Source of the DNA: Lachnospiraceae bacterium
Lineage (GTDB): Bacteria > Bacillota > Clostridia > Lachnospirales > Lachnospiraceae
Direction: 5' to 3'
DNA: 6,069 bases
Assembly: GCA_024691065.1 (NCBI GenBank)
Contig: JAILOA010000308.1
Coordinates: 1 to 6,069 of the forward strand
In this document: one piece after another, positions 1 through 5,823 of the stretch
Numbering within the stretch: the stretch's first letter is position 1
Layout: the number at the start of each line of letters is the position of its first letter
Notes under the pieces: model-generated
The model's database searches: none
What the model was told of the DNA's origin: nothing
The model's input: only the letters and a program-made list of their open reading frames with translations
Program-made: the position numbers and the translations under genes

Positions 1-2
1 CA

Positions 3-44
3 GATGAGATAAATAATCCATACGTGGTAAAAGTAGCTGTGTAA
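3..44 (+). CDS. Possible C-terminal end of an upstream gene (partial)
   Basis: One + strand frame is open from the left window edge and ends at a TAA at 42-44. It would encode the last 13 residues, DEINNPYVVKVAV. The composition is plausible for a protein C-terminus, while the other two + frames stop within the first 12 bases. No function can be assigned from so short a tail. It could equally be a chance open frame. No terminator with a T-run is seen between it and the next promoter, although a GC-rich inverted repeat follows at 82-97. Confidence 0.3.
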   Translation, partial: DEINNPYVVKVAV

Positions 45-81
45 AAAGCAGTATTGGTGTTATGGACGCACCCTGAATCTA

Positions 82-97
82 CGGAGCGACAGCTCCG
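82..97. repeat. Inverted repeat, 6-bp stem
   Basis: CGGAGC (82-87) and GCTCCG (92-97) are perfect complements around a GACA loop. No T-run follows, so it is a poor intrinsic terminator for the possible upstream gene. It lies about 60 bp upstream of the lipoprotein promoter and beside a second palindrome at 113-127. Together they resemble a small dispersed palindromic element or a structured transcript end. The function is unknown. Confidence 0.5.
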
Positions 98-112
98 CAC
101 ATCAGATGCTCT

Positions 113-127
113 GGCAATTCAATTGCC
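113..127. repeat. Near-perfect palindrome with 7-bp arms
   Basis: GGCAATT (113-119) and AATTGCC (121-127) flank a single central C. The form suits either a dimeric regulator's operator or a short hairpin. It ends 29 bp before the -35 hexamer of the predicted lipoprotein promoter, a position compatible with an upstream activator site. No regulator is identifiable from the window. Confidence 0.4.
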
Positions 128-156
128 GAGTAGTTCACGGAATTCGGTCAAAATGA

Positions 157-185
157 TTGCATTTATTTTTTATGTGTGATATACT
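157..185 (+). promoter_or_regulatory. Sigma-A-type promoter of the lipoprotein gene
   Basis: TTGCAT (-35, 157-162) and TATACT (-10, 180-185) are separated by exactly 17 bp. A TG at 177-178 gives an extended -10 (TGNTATACT). Transcription would begin near 192, which places the three repeats at 193-350 inside a leader of about 170 nt before the ATG at 362. This is the best promoter match in the first 360 bases. It is a prediction from consensus only. Confidence 0.65.
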
Positions 186-192
186 CCCACTG

Positions 193-350
193 AAAAAAAT
201 CCATACGGATTTTCCAAACGCAGACGTTATACGAGGTGAAAATTTTAAAAAATCCCACACGGATTTTTAAATGCAGACGTTATATACGAGATGAAAATCA
301 AAAAAATCCATACGGATTTTCCAAACGCAGACGTTATACATGAGATGAAA
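193..350 (+). repeat. Three tandem ~53-bp hairpin repeats in the lipoprotein leader
   Basis: Three copies begin near 193, 246 and 299. Each has an A-rich start, a small hairpin, then a conserved box GCAGACGTTATA and a purine-rich end GAGRTGAAAA. The hairpins pair AAAATCC with GGATTTT: arms 196-202/207-213 with an ATAC loop, 248-255/261-268 with a CACAC loop, and 303-309/314-320 with an ATAC loop. The middle copy differs in both loop and flank, but its arms still pair and are one base pair longer. The third copy runs directly into the AGAGG ribosome binding site (351-355). If the promoter at 157-185 is right, all three are transcribed as 5' UTR. Confidence 0.85.
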
Positions 351-365
351 AGAGGTATATTATGA
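291..365 (+). CDS. Possible 24-codon leader peptide overlapping the lipoprotein start
   Basis: An ATG at 291 opens a frame of 24 codons (starting MKIKKIHTDFPNADV) that ends at a TGA at 363-365. The stop overlaps the lipoprotein ATG at 362 in an ATGA arrangement typical of translational coupling. The coding potential lies entirely within repeat copy 3. Only a weak Shine-Dalgarno-like ACGAG precedes it, and an in-frame ATG at 345 would give just six codons. It may be an accident of repeat sequence. It is listed because the overlap is exact. Confidence 0.2.
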   Translation: MKIKKIHTDFPNADVIHEMKRGIL

Positions 366-1039
366 GATTGAAAAAAATAGGAAAGATACTTTTGGTAGCA
401 GGAATGTGTATTACACTCTCGGCAACAATGATTGCCTGCTCAAAGAAGGATGATTCTTCAAGTGAGAAGGAGGCAGCACAGGAAACAGTTGAGCCTACTG
501 AAGAGGCTTCTTCAGAGGAAGATACAAGCAGTGAGGAGGAAGAGACAGAGGAGCCTGAGGAGACTACCGCAATCGAGGAAACACCTACTCCGGCGCCTAC
601 AGAGACTGCGACAACTGATCCTGAGGTTACTACCGAAGAGGATGCTGCTAACGATAACAGTGGCAAGAATAAGATAAACCAAAAAGGTGAGGACATGTAT
701 GCCGGATCATATTCGGATAATGTAGCGGGAAGAAGTCTTATTACCATAGTTAATGATGGAAAGAACAGCTATTCAGTTGATATTTCATGGCCGAACAGTG
801 CTGCAGAGGTTTATTACTGGCATTTCAGCGGTGAGTTTGACGGAAGAGGTTGTCTCACCTACAATAATTGCACAAAGAGATCTGTAACCTACAATGAAGA
901 TGGTTCTATCGGAGAGGACAAGACAGAGTACTCAGACGGAACCGGTTACATTAAAATGAATGATGAGGGACTTAGCTGGAGCGATGACCAGGATCATACA
1001 GCTGACGACACAAGCTTCATTAAGGTAGAAGAGGAATAA
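362..1039 (+). CDS. Secreted lipoprotein with acidic low-complexity linker, unknown function
   Basis: This 225-residue protein starts with a typical lipoprotein signal: basic MRLKKIGK, a hydrophobic core to about residue 22, and a lipobox-like TMIAC with the lipidated cysteine at 26. Signal peptidase II would cleave there and leave the protein anchored on the outer face of the membrane. Residues ~30-105 are an unstructured Glu/Ser/Thr/Pro stretch that probably spans the cell wall. Residues ~110-225 form a compact domain rich in aromatic residues and Gly (YAGSYSD, ISWPNSA, YYWHFSGEFDG), with two cysteines close together (GRGCLTYNNC). This looks like a small beta-sheet or barrel fold, but I do not recognise a named family. 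AGAGG at 351-355, six bases before the ATG, supports the start. The gene has its own promoter and terminator, so it appears monocistronic and separate from the chemotaxis genes. A ligand-binding or envelope-stress role is possible but unsupported. Confidence 0.88.
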   Translation: MRLKKIGKILLVAGMCITLSATMIACSKKDDSSSEKEAAQETVEPTEEASSEEDTSSEEEETEEPEETTAIEETPTPAPTETATTDPEVTTEEDAANDNSGKNKINQKGEDMYAGSYSDNVAGRSLITIVNDGKNSYSVDISWPNSAAEVYYWHFSGEFDGRGCLTYNNCTKRSVTYNEDGSIGEDKTEYSDGTGYIKMNDEGLSWSDDQDHTADDTSFIKVEEE

Positions 1040-1042
1040 ATC

Positions 1043-1227
1043 GGGCGGATGGCTGATGTGACTGATTTCTGATGGATGAACTTGGTGACGGTTAATTACA
1101 GCCGGATGGATGATTTGATTGATTTCTGATGGATGAACTTGGTAACGGTTAATTACGGGCGGATGGCTGATGTGACTGATTTCTGATGGATGAACTTGGT
1201 GACGGTTAATTACAGCCGGATGATTAT
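1043..1227 (+). repeat. 57-bp tandem repeats after the lipoprotein stop
   Basis: Units begin at 1043, 1100, 1157 and 1214, an exact 57-bp period. The fourth is cut short after about 14 bases. Unit 1 (1043-1099) and unit 3 (1157-1213) are identical over all 57 bases. Unit 2 differs at its start (AGCCGGATGGATGATTTGAT), and the truncated unit 4 starts the same way, so the array reads A-B-A-B'. The array begins three bases after the lipoprotein TAA and ends before its terminator, so it would be transcribed as 3' UTR. Each unit contains in-frame TGA codons, so this is not an extension of the protein. Confidence 0.9.
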
Positions 1228-1260
1228 AGTTTGATTTATATATTTATAAGTGAATTTAAT

Positions 1261-1303
1261 AAGCTGCATTTTCGGAGAGAAATCTCCGGGGTGCAGCTTT
1301 TTT
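1261..1303 (+). terminator. Intrinsic terminator of the lipoprotein gene
   Basis: AAGCTGCA (1261-1268) pairs with TGCAGCTT (1292-1299). An inner stem CGGAGA/TCTCCG (1273-1278/1283-1288) is capped by a GAAA tetraloop of the GNRA type. The TTTT facing GGG between the two stems can form T-G wobbles, which makes the hairpin nearly continuous. A run of six T (1298-1303) follows. The strand is clear from the T-run. The preceding TTATTAAA on the opposite strand is too weak to call it bidirectional. Confidence 0.9.
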
Positions 1304-1489
1304 GTAATTGCAGGAGTAAGCCGGTTGGAGAATCATTTTAATTATTTGAAGTTGCCGTATGTATGAATTGGAATTATATACTTTGACTGCTTGGTTATTG
1401 TCTGAGTCTGTATGGTATGTGGATTGTATTTGTTTTGTAATTGCAGGAGTAAGCCGGTTGGAGAATTTTGGAATTTGTTTGAATTTGCC
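1300..1489. repeat. 34-bp direct repeat pair with diverged extension
   Basis: Bases 1300-1333 recur without mismatch at 1433-1466, 133 bp apart; the core is TAATTGCAGGAGTAAGCCGG. Beyond the perfect part, similarity fades over about 26 further bases, and both copies still end at a TTGCC (to about 1356 and 1489). The first copy starts within the T-run of the terminator. The region 1304-1542 otherwise holds no gene that I can support. The pair looks like an old local duplication or two copies of a small unrecognised element. Confidence 0.8.
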
Positions 1490-1542
1490 CGGGAAGTTAC
1501 ATTTACAGCTTGAATGTTTTGCTAAAGTGCTAAATTTTAAGG

Positions 1543-1571
1543 TTGTAATAAACAAAATAAAGTGTTAAAAT
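1543..1571 (+). promoter_or_regulatory. Sigma-A-type promoter of the FIST-chemoreceptor operon
   Basis: TTGTAA (1543-1548) and TAAAAT (1566-1571) are 17 bp apart in a very AT-rich stretch, giving a start near 1578 and a leader of about 70 nt. A second candidate, TTGATT (1600-1605) with a perfect TATAAT (1624-1629) at 18 bp, would start transcription inside the ribosome binding site AAGGGGG (1633-1639), so it is less likely to serve this gene. No sigma-28 flagellar promoter (TAAA-N15-GCCGATAA) is visible here. Confidence 0.5.
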
Positions 1572-1646
1572 ATAAGTACTTTTTATTGAGATTTTGGTTT
1601 TGATTTAACGAGAAAAGTATTTATATAATCGTAAGGGGGTTCTTCT

Positions 1647-2756
1647 ATGAACTATCACATTGGAAGTAGTCATGTAAGCAGTGATATAAGGGCTACAGTT
1701 GGAGAGGCATGTGCGGGATTTAATGATCCTAAGTTAATTCTATTTTGGTCTCCGGTTGACCATTTTGAGGAATATGCAAGGGAAATAAAGCAAAGATTTC
1801 CAAGGTCTATAAGTATGGGTGCTACATGTATTATGAGTATCAATAATAAGGGGGCTTCCAAGAATGAGCTTCTTTGTGTAGGTATTGAGAGTGGTATTAC
1901 ATGTGCGGCTGATGTCTTGGATGAAGTCGATAGATTTCCTATAAAATATTCCGACAGAGTTGAAAAATGTGTTAAGGAAGTTGGTAATAACAGGAATACA
2001 TTATGCCTGGAATTTACCAGTGCTTTTTTATGTGCTGAGGAATCTGTACTTGCAACTCTTAACTCGGTTTTACTTCCGCGAGGAATACCGGTAGTTGGTG
2101 GAACGGCCGGTAACAATGCTGTTGAAACCATTACTAAGGTAGCTTTAAATGGTATTGTACGCGAGAGGACATCGGTATTTTGTATCATTCACAATGAAGG
2201 TGGAGCGATACATTTTTATAGAGAGAATATATACAAGCCTGTTCCGGGTATGAATGATATGATTGCAACCAGAGTCGATATTAAAAATCGTGTTGTAAAA
2301 GAGTATGATCATATACCGGCGGCAGAAGCATTTTCAAGAGCATTAGGTGTTCCGGAAAGCTCGATAGCTACTTATTTTGATACACACCCGTTAGGGCGTG
2401 TTGCGGGAGATGAGTTATTTATCACCGCTAATCAGGAGGCCACGAGCGATAGGGGAATGAGCTATCATGCCAGAGTTTATAGCAATACCAGGATGAAGCT
2501 TTTGGAGCCGGATGATTATCGACGAGTAAATAAGGAAACTTGTGAGATTATCAAGAAGGAATGTCCTAGTCCGTCATTTGCCATTATGATACATTGTTTG
2601 GCCAGAACACTTTTGTTCAATAATGAAGGTTATATGCAGGAGTTTGCGAGGTTGATGGGGTCTGTACTAGGTTCTTATGTTGGGTTTTCGGGATATGGTG
2701 AGCAACTAAAGCAGCATCATTTTAATCAAACAGCAATAATGGTAGTGTTTGAGTGA
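1647..2756 (+). CDS. FIST-domain cytoplasmic sensor protein
   Basis: The 369-residue protein is nearly all FIST domain: FIST_N at about 25-205 and FIST_C at about 215-365. Diagnostic-looking stretches are GATC (58-61), GGTAGN (151-156), PLGRVAGDE (248-256), CLAR (317-320), and the closing GFSGYGEQL with HFNQTA (346-363). FIST domains (F-box and intracellular signal transduction) are predicted to bind small ligands, possibly amino acids, inside the cell. There is no signal peptide or membrane helix, so the protein should be cytosolic. No catalytic or output domain is attached, so it needs a partner. AAGGGGG at 1633-1639, seven bases before the ATG, fixes the start. The next gene, a sensor-less chemoreceptor, begins 18 bases after the stop and is the natural candidate for its output. 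The ligand cannot be read from the sequence. About ten cysteines are scattered through the chain without an obvious metal-site spacing. Confidence 0.88.
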   Translation: MNYHIGSSHVSSDIRATVGEACAGFNDPKLILFWSPVDHFEEYAREIKQRFPRSISMGATCIMSINNKGASKNELLCVGIESGITCAADVLDEVDRFPIKYSDRVEKCVKEVGNNRNTLCLEFTSAFLCAEESVLATLNSVLLPRGIPVVGGTAGNNAVETITKVALNGIVRERTSVFCIIHNEGGAIHFYRENIYKPVPGMNDMIATRVDIKNRVVKEYDHIPAAEAFSRALGVPESSIATYFDTHPLGRVAGDELFITANQEATSDRGMSYHARVYSNTRMKLLEPDDYRRVNKETCEIIKKECPSPSFAIMIHCLARTLLFNNEGYMQEFARLMGSVLGSYVGFSGYGEQLKQHHFNQTAIMVVFE

Positions 2757-2764
2757 TATTATTT

Positions 2765-2769
2765 GGAGG
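2765..2769 (+). promoter_or_regulatory. Ribosome binding site that fixes the soluble chemoreceptor start
   Basis: GGAGG lies five bases before the ATG at 2775. A TTG at 2763 would add four residues, but it overlaps this site and would have no ribosome binding site of its own, so the ATG is chosen. The same GGAGG with 5-base spacing precedes the second chemoreceptor (4206-4210). Confidence 0.85.
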
Positions 2770-2774
2770 TTTAT

Positions 2775-3746
2775 ATGGGTATTTTTACAAAGATGCTTGG
2801 AATAGATGACGTCGATGATAATCGGTATGATGCTTCCTTGATAAATGTAGGCAAGGGTTCGGATGCTGAGATGAAGAAGTATATGGGTCACGGAGTTGAC
2901 TATCTTCAGGGGCGTTTGGAAAATTATATGGCGGATGAAGTATATCTTACCGAATGTATGGACGTTATCTCCGAGTGTACGAAGAATACTAAGGCAATGC
3001 TTAATGTTATATACGATTCATTCAGGGAGAATGATAATAACTACAATGCCTTATATAGATGTGTTCGCGACATTCAGAATTCAACAAAGGATTCTGACAG
3101 AAGTATAAATAATGCTGATGAATGTGTTGCTGATCTGACCGATCAGATTGTAACCAGTAAGAATCAGCTGAGAGACATTACAAAGACCTTTGGAAAGCTG
3201 GAGGATGATTTTAAAAATATTACCAAGCTTACAAAGGGAATCAATGGTATTTCGCAGAGAACCAACCTGCTTGCGCTTAATGCCAGTATAGAGGCAGCAC
3301 GTGCGGGTGAATCCGGTAGAGGTTTTGCGGTTGTTGCCGAGCAGATTCGTGAGCTTTCGGAATCTACAAAAGCGATGGTTGCCGGAATCGAAAGCAGTAT
3401 CGAGGTATTGCATAAGACTCTTGAGAATCTTCAGGAGGAAATCGGTACAACATCGGCTAATATTGAAGAGAATTTAGTGAGCGTAAATGTCCTTGTAAAT
3501 TCCTTCGAAGAGGTTAAGGATTGCTCTGAGAATACCAGAAATTTCGGTAATGAAATCAATAATACCGTTGATATCACAAAACAGCGAATTAATGAGCTTT
3601 ACAAGGATACTGATAAGATAACCGAATCCGTAAATCAGATAAACGGAGAGATTGGCAATCTGAATCAGAAGAGTAGTGAGAAGTCCGTTTCGCTTTGTGA
3701 AATGATTGATATTATGCAACAGTTCCATAATATTGTCCACGAGTAG
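2775..3746 (+). CDS. Soluble methyl-accepting chemotaxis protein without sensor domain
   Basis: This 323-residue protein is almost entirely a chemoreceptor signalling coiled coil. The conserved hairpin tip that contacts CheA and CheW lies at about 156-198: RTNLLALNASIEAARAGE (162-179), GRGFAVVAEQIREL (181-194). Helical arms of roughly 150 residues flank it on both sides. Glu/Gln-rich heptads in both arms are candidate methylation sites. No membrane helix, HAMP, PAS or other sensor domain is present; the N-terminus is a short head (MGIFTKMLGIDDVDDN). It should therefore act in cytoplasmic arrays, or join membrane arrays through its tip. It is co-transcribed with the FIST gene (18-base gap, no terminator or promoter between), which suggests the FIST protein supplies the missing input. 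No terminator is seen after its stop. A plain truncated receptor is the alternative, but the intact symmetric arms argue against decay. Confidence 0.9.
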   Translation: MGIFTKMLGIDDVDDNRYDASLINVGKGSDAEMKKYMGHGVDYLQGRLENYMADEVYLTECMDVISECTKNTKAMLNVIYDSFRENDNNYNALYRCVRDIQNSTKDSDRSINNADECVADLTDQIVTSKNQLRDITKTFGKLEDDFKNITKLTKGINGISQRTNLLALNASIEAARAGESGRGFAVVAEQIRELSESTKAMVAGIESSIEVLHKTLENLQEEIGTTSANIEENLVSVNVLVNSFEEVKDCSENTRNFGNEINNTVDITKQRINELYKDTDKITESVNQINGEIGNLNQKSSEKSVSLCEMIDIMQQFHNIVHE

Positions 3747-3776
3747 GAAGCGGAGATTAAAGGATTTGGGAATTTG

Positions 3777-4176
3777 ATTGGAATTGGATCGGAGATTTGA
3801 TTGGAAATTTGAGTGGTGGCTTGATTGGAGATTTGATCTTGACCCGATTTGTAATATGATTGTTGGCTTGATTGGGAATCTGATCTTGACCGATTGGAAA
3901 TTTGATTGGAAATTTGAAAGGTGACCGGATAGGAATCCGATTGGGAATTCGAAAGGTAATCCGATAGGAATCCGATTGGAAATTTGAAGGATAATCCGAT
4001 AGGAATCTGATTGGAAATTTGATCTGGTGTCTTGATTGGTGATCTGATAGGAATTTGATTGGAAATTTGAAAGGTAATCCGATAGGAATCCGATTGGAAA
4101 TTTGAAGGATAATCCGATAGGAATTCGATTGGAAATTTGAAAGGTAATCCGATAGGAATCCGATTGGAAATTTGAT
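3777..4176. repeat. 35-bp tandem repeat array filling the gap before the membrane chemoreceptor
   Basis: GATTGGAAATTTGA-type unit starts fall at 3904, 3939, 3974, 4009, then 4057, 4092, 4127 and 4162: steps of 35 bp except one of 48. The consensus after GATTGGAAATTTGA is AGGTAATCCGATAGGAATCC. Each unit has two CCGAT boxes 11 bp apart (CCGATAGG, CCGATTGG). The 48-bp step at 4009 contains TGATCTGGTGTCTTGATTGG, which resembles the more diverged left part, where GATTGGAAATTTGA occurs at 3799. Another pair starting GGCTTGATTGG sits at 3818 and 3865. The array therefore mixes two unit types and is older or more degenerate on the left. Because 35 is not a multiple of three and the minus strand lacks stops, a long open frame appears there by chance. 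Confidence 0.92.
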
Positions 4177-4194
4177 CTGGTTATACTGTATATT
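4164..4194 (+). promoter_or_regulatory. Weak candidate promoter of the membrane chemoreceptor
   Basis: The last repeat unit (from 4162) runs into TATACT (4182-4187) and TATATT (4189-4194). TTGGAA at 4164-4169 is 19 bp from TATATT but only 12 bp from TATACT, so neither pairing is ideal. No terminator was found after the upstream operon, so read-through transcription across the array is an alternative source of expression. Confidence 0.22.
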
Positions 4195-4205
4195 TGTAGT
4201 AAGTT

Positions 4206-4210
4206 GGAGG
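4206..4210 (+). promoter_or_regulatory. Ribosome binding site that fixes the membrane chemoreceptor start
   Basis: GGAGG precedes the ATG at 4216 by five bases. A TTG at 4204 overlaps it and would leave translation without a site, so the longer form is rejected. Confidence 0.85.
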
Positions 4211-4215
4211 TTCAT

Positions 4216-5694
4216 ATGGATTTAAAACAGAAAGAACTGGAAAAATGTAACAAAAGTGCCTTGACGTGTTATACCATTATGGCATGTTTGATGATTATTT
4301 GCTATATCATTGAAGCTATAAGAGGAAGGAGAACCGTAATTTATGTTTTGATTTTTTCTCTTTTAGTTATTTTACCGTCAGCATTATCGGGATTTTTATT
4401 TTTGGCACGATCAAAATCAAATGAAAAGATAAAGTATATTTTTGTTATAGGTTTTAATATATTTTATGCTTTTGTATTATATACAACGATTTCAAAAATA
4501 TCCTTTGTATATGCATTTGTATTTTCTATTTTGGTAATATCATATAATGATTACAAATTGACAGTTATTAACAGTGGCTTAGTTATAATGCTTAATATTA
4601 TAAATGTAGCCTATAAGATGGCAACTCATAAGTATGTAATTACTGATTCGGCAGATATTGAAATAATGATAGCAAGCGTAGCACTGTTTGCTATGTTTTC
4701 TATAGTTTTCAGTCAGGTTATAAATTCAAATTACAGGTTACGCTTTAATATCGTTCGTGAAGAGAAACAGCATAATGACAGGCTTATGAAAGAACTTATG
4801 GGAGCTTCTGACAAGCTTCTTTCAGACATCAGTCTTGTATCAGATAAGATGCACCAACTTGAAACATCTACTGCAAAGACTATGACATCCATGGAGAATG
4901 TTGCAAACGGTACCAATGATACAGCTGAATCCATACAAATTCAGCTTGAGAAGACAGAAGAAATTTCTTATACAATTCAAGAAGTTGAGAATGCATCCAA
5001 GGAAATCGGAGATAAGATATTTACAACACGTGAGGAAGTAAGTAAAGCACAGGAAAATATTGACAGCCTTATGGGTCAGGTTAATGTTTCGGCAGAAGGT
5101 AATGTTAATGTTTCTTCAGAGCTTGCTCAATTAAATGAGCATACTACCCAGATGCAGACCATCATTAATATGATTGATGAAATCACAACACAGACAAGCC
5201 TTCTTGCTCTTAATGCAAGTATTGAGGCTGCCCGTGCAGGCGAGGCAGGTAAAGGTTTCTCGGTCGTTGCATCGGAAATTTCTAAGCTTGCAACACAGAC
5301 ACAATCTGCTACCGATAACATTACGGAATTAATTGAGAACGTATCTCTGGAGCTTAACAGGGTGGTATCGGTTATCGAAGAGATGATTGAAAACATCAAT
5401 GCCCAGAATGATGCGGTGGATGCTACAGTAAAGAGCTTCAAGGCTATTAATGAAGCTACCGAGGAAGTATATAATAAGTCAACAGAACTCACAAATCTTA
5501 TGTCAGGGCTTACGGAATCCAATCATGCGATTATTGAAGGAATTGAGACAATTTCAGCTGCTACCGAAGAGGTTACGGCACATTCGCATGAGACATTCCA
5601 AATCAGTGAATTTAACTCAAGCATCACTATGGAGGTTGGTGAAATCATCACCGGACTCAATGATATGGCAAACCAGTTGAATTCGATTAGATGA
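4216..5694 (+). CDS. Methyl-accepting chemotaxis protein with six membrane helices
   Basis: The 492-residue receptor starts with a membrane region. Hydrophobic segments lie at about 15-34, 41-63, 73-92, 96-110, 115-133 and 148-168. Six helices with short loops leave no room for the usual extracellular ligand domain, so sensing must occur in or near the membrane. The signalling coiled coil follows directly from about 175, with no clear HAMP motif. Its tip is at 323-345 (ITTQTSLLALNASIEAAR, then AGEAGKGFSVVASEI), and the arms are about 160 residues on each side, suiting a long receptor class. The late segment ISAATEEVTAHSHET (446-460) is a typical methylation-region motif. No C-terminal CheR-binding pentapeptide is visible. 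GGAGG at 4206-4210, five bases upstream, selects this ATG over a TTG 12 bases earlier. The gene shares chemotaxis function with the preceding operon but is separated from it by the 35-bp array. The ligand is unknown. Confidence 0.92.
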   Translation: MDLKQKELEKCNKSALTCYTIMACLMIICYIIEAIRGRRTVIYVLIFSLLVILPSALSGFLFLARSKSNEKIKYIFVIGFNIFYAFVLYTTISKISFVYAFVFSILVISYNDYKLTVINSGLVIMLNIINVAYKMATHKYVITDSADIEIMIASVALFAMFSIVFSQVINSNYRLRFNIVREEKQHNDRLMKELMGASDKLLSDISLVSDKMHQLETSTAKTMTSMENVANGTNDTAESIQIQLEKTEEISYTIQEVENASKEIGDKIFTTREEVSKAQENIDSLMGQVNVSAEGNVNVSSELAQLNEHTTQMQTIINMIDEITTQTSLLALNASIEAARAGEAGKGFSVVASEISKLATQTQSATDNITELIENVSLELNRVVSVIEEMIENINAQNDAVDATVKSFKAINEATEEVYNKSTELTNLMSGLTESNHAIIEGIETISAATEEVTAHSHETFQISEFNSSITMEVGEIITGLNDMANQLNSIR

Positions 5695-5744
5695 TGAGTA
5701 TTGTTGTGATGTAAAGCACGATATGAGAAGGCGCGATGGAATAG

Positions 5745-5779
5745 ACCGGGATTGGGTATGCACCCAATCCCGGTTTTTT
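5745..5779 (+). terminator. Strong intrinsic terminator after the membrane chemoreceptor
   Basis: ACCGGGATTGGGT (5745-5757) and ACCCAATCCCGGT (5762-5774) form a perfect 13-bp stem with an ATGC loop, followed by six T (5774-5779). It begins 50 bases after the chemoreceptor stop and closes that transcription unit. Confidence 0.95.
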
Positions 5780-5823
5780 GGGCTTTTGCGGGGGGTGTAG
5801 GGGAAGTAGGTGGGAAGCGAGAT

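Noticed and set aside
193..350. CRISPR array
   Set aside because: Units are contiguous with no unique spacers, and only three copies exist. The same argument excludes the 35-bp and 57-bp arrays.
334..747. 137-codon Ser/Val-rich open frame on the minus strand
   Set aside because: It mirrors the Glu/Ser/Thr-rich linker of the lipoprotein, whose GAR and ACW codons read as Ser/Val on the other strand. The sense gene has a signal peptide, lipobox, ribosome binding site and terminator.
1040..1230. Extension of the lipoprotein into the 57-bp repeats as a repeat-protein tail
   Set aside because: The TAA at 1037-1039 ends the protein, and each repeat has a further in-frame TGA. Suppression at every stop would be needed.
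1359..1568. 69-codon open frame on the + strand between the lipoprotein terminator and the FIST gene
   Set aside because: No ribosome binding site precedes it. It runs across the second 34-bp repeat and through the predicted FIST promoter, and its composition is not protein-like.
1600..1629. TTGATT-18-TATAAT as the FIST operon promoter
   Set aside because: The start site would fall near 1636, inside the AAGGGGG ribosome binding site, so the mRNA would lack a usable one. The promoter at 1543-1571 is preferred.
3757..4215. 152-codon open frame on the minus strand with repeating KFPIGFLSDYLSNFQS-like peptides
   Set aside because: It is produced by the 35-bp array, which has no stop in any minus-strand frame. 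The peptide cycles through all three frames. The ATG at 4213-4215 lies beside the receptor start and has no ribosome binding site.
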